Source: Paenibacillus mendelii (GTDB lineage Bacteria > Bacillota > Bacilli > Paenibacillales > Paenibacillaceae). From it: a DNA stretch of 64,000 nucleotides. Location of the stretch: positions 230,431-294,430 of the forward strand of contig NZ_JANHOF010000002.1 in the NCBI RefSeq assembly GCF_024498075.1, given 5' to 3'. The position numbers were made by a program, and so were the translations under genes. The notes under the pieces were generated by a model. That model searched no databases, had not been told where the DNA came from, and was given only the letters and a program-made list of their open reading frames with translations. Shown here in pieces: positions 63,652 through 64,000 of the stretch (position 1 is the stretch's first letter; the number at the start of each line of letters is the position of its first letter).

Positions 63652-64000
63652 CTAGGCTTCGTTCCATAATCTGCGGGCATTATCCATTCCAACTTTAGCT
63701 CCGTAAAAGCACGAATGATTTCCCTCATATTCAATAGAGATATAGCCTTGATATCCCGATTGTTTAATCGCCCTGATTACTTCCGGCTGATCGATATCGC
63801 CATGTCCTACGATCGCGCCTCTTAACAGATTGCCGCCAAGTGTAGGAAACCATCCTTCACCGTATTCCCGCCATCCCTGTCGAAGATGAAAATCTTTCAG
63901 ATGGATCATGGAAGCAATAGGCAAGTTTTTCTTAACCGCCACGACGGAATTTTCATCTGCACACATAAAATTGCCTACATCCACCAATGTGCGGAAATTA
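63652..64000 (-). CDS. sugar phosphate isomerase/epimerase, 5' end outside window
   Basis: The last 115 or so residues of a TIM-barrel protein of the xylose-isomerase-like AP-endonuclease 2 superfamily. Visible are TLVDVGNFM, SMIHLKDFHL, GHGDIDQPEVI and GYISIEYEGNH, with metal-binding Glu/Asp/His typical of inositol or sugar epimerases. The frame is open to the window edge, so its start is beyond 64000. It appears to be in one operon with the Gfo/Idh gene; pairing of the two is common. Confidence 0.82.
   Translation of the reverse strand, partial: NFRTLVDVGNFMCADENSVVAVKKNLPIASMIHLKDFHLRQGWREYGEGWFPTLGGNLLRGAIVGHGDIDQPEVIRAIKQSGYQGYISIEYEGNHSCFYGAKVGMDNARRLWNEA

Overview
The window looks like chromosomal DNA of a spore-forming member of the Bacilli, most likely Paenibacillus or a close relative. 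The evidence is the gene content: coproheme decarboxylase (HemQ), an Sda sporulation checkpoint peptide, a YheC/YheD-type ATP-grasp protein, aminofutalosine synthase (MqnE), a BceRS-BceAB module, gene groups like B. subtilis yuiB-yumB-yumC and yutM-yutJ-yuzB-yutI, and a large DUF5696-type carbohydrate uptake locus of a kind common in Paenibacillaceae. I found no rRNA, intact tRNA, insertion sequence, prophage or CRISPR array.

Layout. 1-5.1 kb: a cut-off alpha/beta hydrolase, yuiB, hemQ, type II NADH dehydrogenase and ferredoxin-NADP reductase, with a Rex-like site before ndh. 5.1-8.7 kb: sda with a cluster of DnaA boxes, a YheC/D protein, a metallo-beta-lactamase-fold hydrolase and small proteins. 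8.7-13.4 kb: a BceRS-BceAB-type envelope-stress and peptide-resistance module. 13.6-17.6 kb: aldo/keto reductase, a decayed metE, an APH-like kinase and a small lipoprotein. 17.7-24.7 kb: A-type Fe-S carrier, mqnE, a second NADH dehydrogenase-like protein, YuzB, NifU-like protein, SDR, a HEPN-like protein, ctaA and a thioredoxin-like protein. 24.7-30.2 kb: lipoprotein, MurJ/SpoVB-type flippase, ThuA-like protein, DUF456 protein and HAD phosphatase. 30.4-34.1 kb: an mntABCD-type metal importer. 34.2-39.7 kb: class B PBP, transglutaminase-like membrane protein, small membrane protein and MFS transporter. 39.7-40.5 kb: gene-poor and probably decayed.

40.5-64 kb is a carbohydrate-use island, nearly all on the minus strand. 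Eleven tightly spaced genes run from an MsmX/UgpC-type ATPase (58136) to a DUF5060/DUF4038 glycosidase (40497). Between them lie two permease pairs, two binding proteins (one a 1008-residue fusion carrying two copies of a carbohydrate-binding-like module), an NHL-repeat/YIP1 membrane protein, a DUF5696 protein and a GDSL esterase. An AraC regulator lies just upstream. A secreted paralogue of the glycosidase with three F5/8C modules, a Gfo/Idh dehydrogenase and a sugar isomerase follow. The likely logic is outside capture and trimming of a plant-type glycan, import by two transporters sharing one ATPase, and inside deacetylation and hydrolysis. The substrate cannot be read from the sequence.

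Two operon genes (a permease and the NHL/YIP1 gene) are each broken by an apparent frameshift at a short C run on the + strand (a G run on the coding strand). This is either sequencing error or real inactivation. Most promoter, operator and terminator calls are by eye.
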